Assembly (NCBI RefSeq): GCF_046530675.1
Contig: NZ_CP172558.1
Coordinates: 1,240,001-1,304,000 of the forward strand
From: Chitinibacter sp046530675
GTDB lineage: Bacteria > Pseudomonadota > Gammaproteobacteria > Burkholderiales > Chitinibacteraceae
DNA length: 64,000 bases
Reading direction: 5' to 3'
The translations under genes were made by a program, and so were the position numbers. Each line of letters starts with the position of its first letter. The first letter of the stretch is position 1. Shown piece after piece: positions 62,963 through 64,000 of this stretch. The notes under the pieces are model-generated. The model had not been told where the DNA came from. It did no database searches and worked only from the letters and a program-made list of their open reading frames with translations.

Positions 62963-64000
62963 TCAAGAACTACGGTACATTTTGCCTTGCATCATCCCCA
63001 TCAAACGATACTCCAGCGTGTCTGCATCAATGACGCGCAACTCAATCAGGGTGATGCCTTGCGGGTTTTTGACGCGAACCCAGTCTGAATCCTTGCGAGG
63101 GACATAGCTGATATTGCCGGTGCGCTCACCCATGATCATGATGGCATCGGATTCGAGCGTCACATTTAATTCCTGCCCAAGTATCGTTTCGGTTTCCCAC
63201 TGTCCATACAGCGGATTAATTTCCGTGGAGCCCGATTTAAACAGACCCAGTAAACTATCGAGCCAACCGCCACTGAGCGGATTGCTTTGAGACAGTTTCT
63301 GCTGTTCAAGCTCGGCATTGCGGATTTGCTGGCTGAGCTCAGGATTTGCTGCTTGCCATTTACCTTCCACCAATACCAGTCGCAGATTAACGTCGCCTTT
63401 GCTATTGCGGGCAATTTCCGGCGCCAGTGTTTTGGCAACATCAGTCTGGCTCCAGCTTGCAAGGTTTCTGGCCTGAAAACTCACTATGCCATCGGCGATT
63501 TGATATTGGCCGATTTGAGTGGCGGGGCTAAAAGTGGCCTTGGTCAACTCGCTTTCTTTGGCATAACACAAACGATTTTCCCGAACCGCAGCTTTACCTT
63601 GTTCGGTTTGCTGGTAGATCCAGTATGTTTGTGAGCTCCAGTAACTACGCACCACTTTCTGCTGCGCCGGCGTATACAGGCCATGGCTGGCGAGCATATC
63701 AAACCATTGACGGCTGCGATTGTCATAATCGCGCAGTTGAATCTCGGTCTGGCTATAGTTGATCCCGTCATTCAGGCAAAAATGCTTTTCGTTCTGAGCT
63801 TGATTCTGGGCGATTAAATGCCGCATTTCGCGCAAGAAAACAGCTTCATTCAGATTTTCCGGGCGATTAAACCACCATGCACCCGTTCCACCTGCGATCA
63901 ATAAAGTGCCGATGAGTGACGCAATAATGACTCCGCGCCCAGATTTACGAGGTATAGCGCTCGTGCTCGGCAATGGGTTAAGTGCTGCTTGCGCAGCTGA
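62963..64000 (-). CDS. Membrane-anchored protein of unknown function (5' end outside the window)
   Basis: At least 345 residues; the frame is open to the window edge, and the only starts inside are a TTG at 63973 and later codons. Visible parts: a Ser/Ala/Pro-rich N-terminal stretch, one membrane helix (GVIIASLIGTLLIAGGTGAWWF), then a soluble region with Cys pairs (FCLNDGINYSQTEIQL and RLCYAKESEL) and a C-terminal MGERTGNISYVPR domain that looks like a small beta barrel. A cytoplasmic zinc ribbon may precede the window edge, as in many such proteins, but that is not seen. I do not recognise the family. Confidence 0.75.
   Translation of the reverse strand, partial: SAAQAALNPLPSTSAIPRKSGRGVIIASLIGTLLIAGGTGAWWFNRPENLNEAVFLREMRHLIAQNQAQNEKHFCLNDGINYSQTEIQLRDYDNRSRQWFDMLASHGLYTPAQQKVVRSYWSSQTYWIYQQTEQGKAAVRENRLCYAKESELTKATFSPATQIGQYQIADGIVSFQARNLASWSQTDVAKTLAPEIARNSKGDVNLRLVLVEGKWQAANPELSQQIRNAELEQQKLSQSNPLSGGWLDSLLGLFKSGSTEINPLYGQWETETILGQELNVTLESDAIMIMGERTGNISYVPRKDSDWVRVKNPQGITLIELRVIDADTLEYRLMGMMQGKMYRSS

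Overview
The window is chromosomal DNA of a betaproteobacterium, most likely of the order Neisseriales and near the chitin-using genera Chitinibacter and Deefgea. The evidence is the neisserial-type rRNA operon, the order mnmG-rsmG-parA-parB-atp that normally sits beside oriC, the secA/M23 peptidase/dciA cluster, and two chitin-binding proteins. The genus is an inference. Nearly all of the window is ordinary, densely packed chromosome. I see no prophage, transposase or CRISPR array.

Layout. 1-10.4 kb: mnmG (cut by the window edge), rsmG, parAB and the full F-type ATP synthase operon atpIBEFHAGDC with a sigma-70 promoter and a terminator. 10.4-24.7 kb: GNAT, ubiK, a sigma-54/NtrC-type glnK-amtB operon, chemoreceptors (one paired with a free Aer-like PAS protein), a secreted tandem chitin-binding protein, glycerate kinase, FKBP, YaeQ, an RhlE-like helicase with a very long RG-rich tail, an ABM protein and an MTHFR-like protein. 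24.7-34 kb: two lipoproteins, a TraB/GumN protein, PilU, SecA, an M23 peptidase, DciA and UppP. 34-46.3 kb: two tandem diguanylate cyclases, a DMT transporter, a globin, a large chemoreceptor, modAB-DUF2750-modC, a third GGDEF protein and ecotin. 46.4-53.3 kb: a minor pilin operon whose last protein is a PilV-like pilin fused to a chitin-binding domain, then a MocR regulator divergent from rhodanese, PaiB-like and GNAT genes. 53.3-59.3 kb: rRNA operon 16S-Ile-Ala-23S-5S-5S. 59.3-64 kb: ubiTVU (anaerobic ubiquinone synthesis) with an FNR-type box, a short 6-phosphogluconate dehydrogenase and an unrecognised membrane-anchored protein cut by the window edge.

The main discovery is a family of short elements not explained by any gene: the inverted hexamers GGGTAT and ATACCC placed exactly 49 bp end to end. 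There are eight perfect copies and at least three degenerate ones, mostly at the 3' ends of genes and partly inside coding sequence, with variable interiors. Chance expectation for a perfect copy in 64 kb is about 0.004. A second unexplained family is an 82-bp repeat present twice (20620-20701 and 32352-32433), each time in the 5' leader of a gene and in sense orientation. Its core is about 80 % identical, and its arms differ between copies but remain complementary within each copy, which points to a conserved folded structure.

Biologically, the window links housekeeping (ATP synthesis, translocation, tRNA modification) with a surface and chitin lifestyle: type IV pilus parts, chitin-binding domains, c-di-GMP enzymes and several chemoreceptors.
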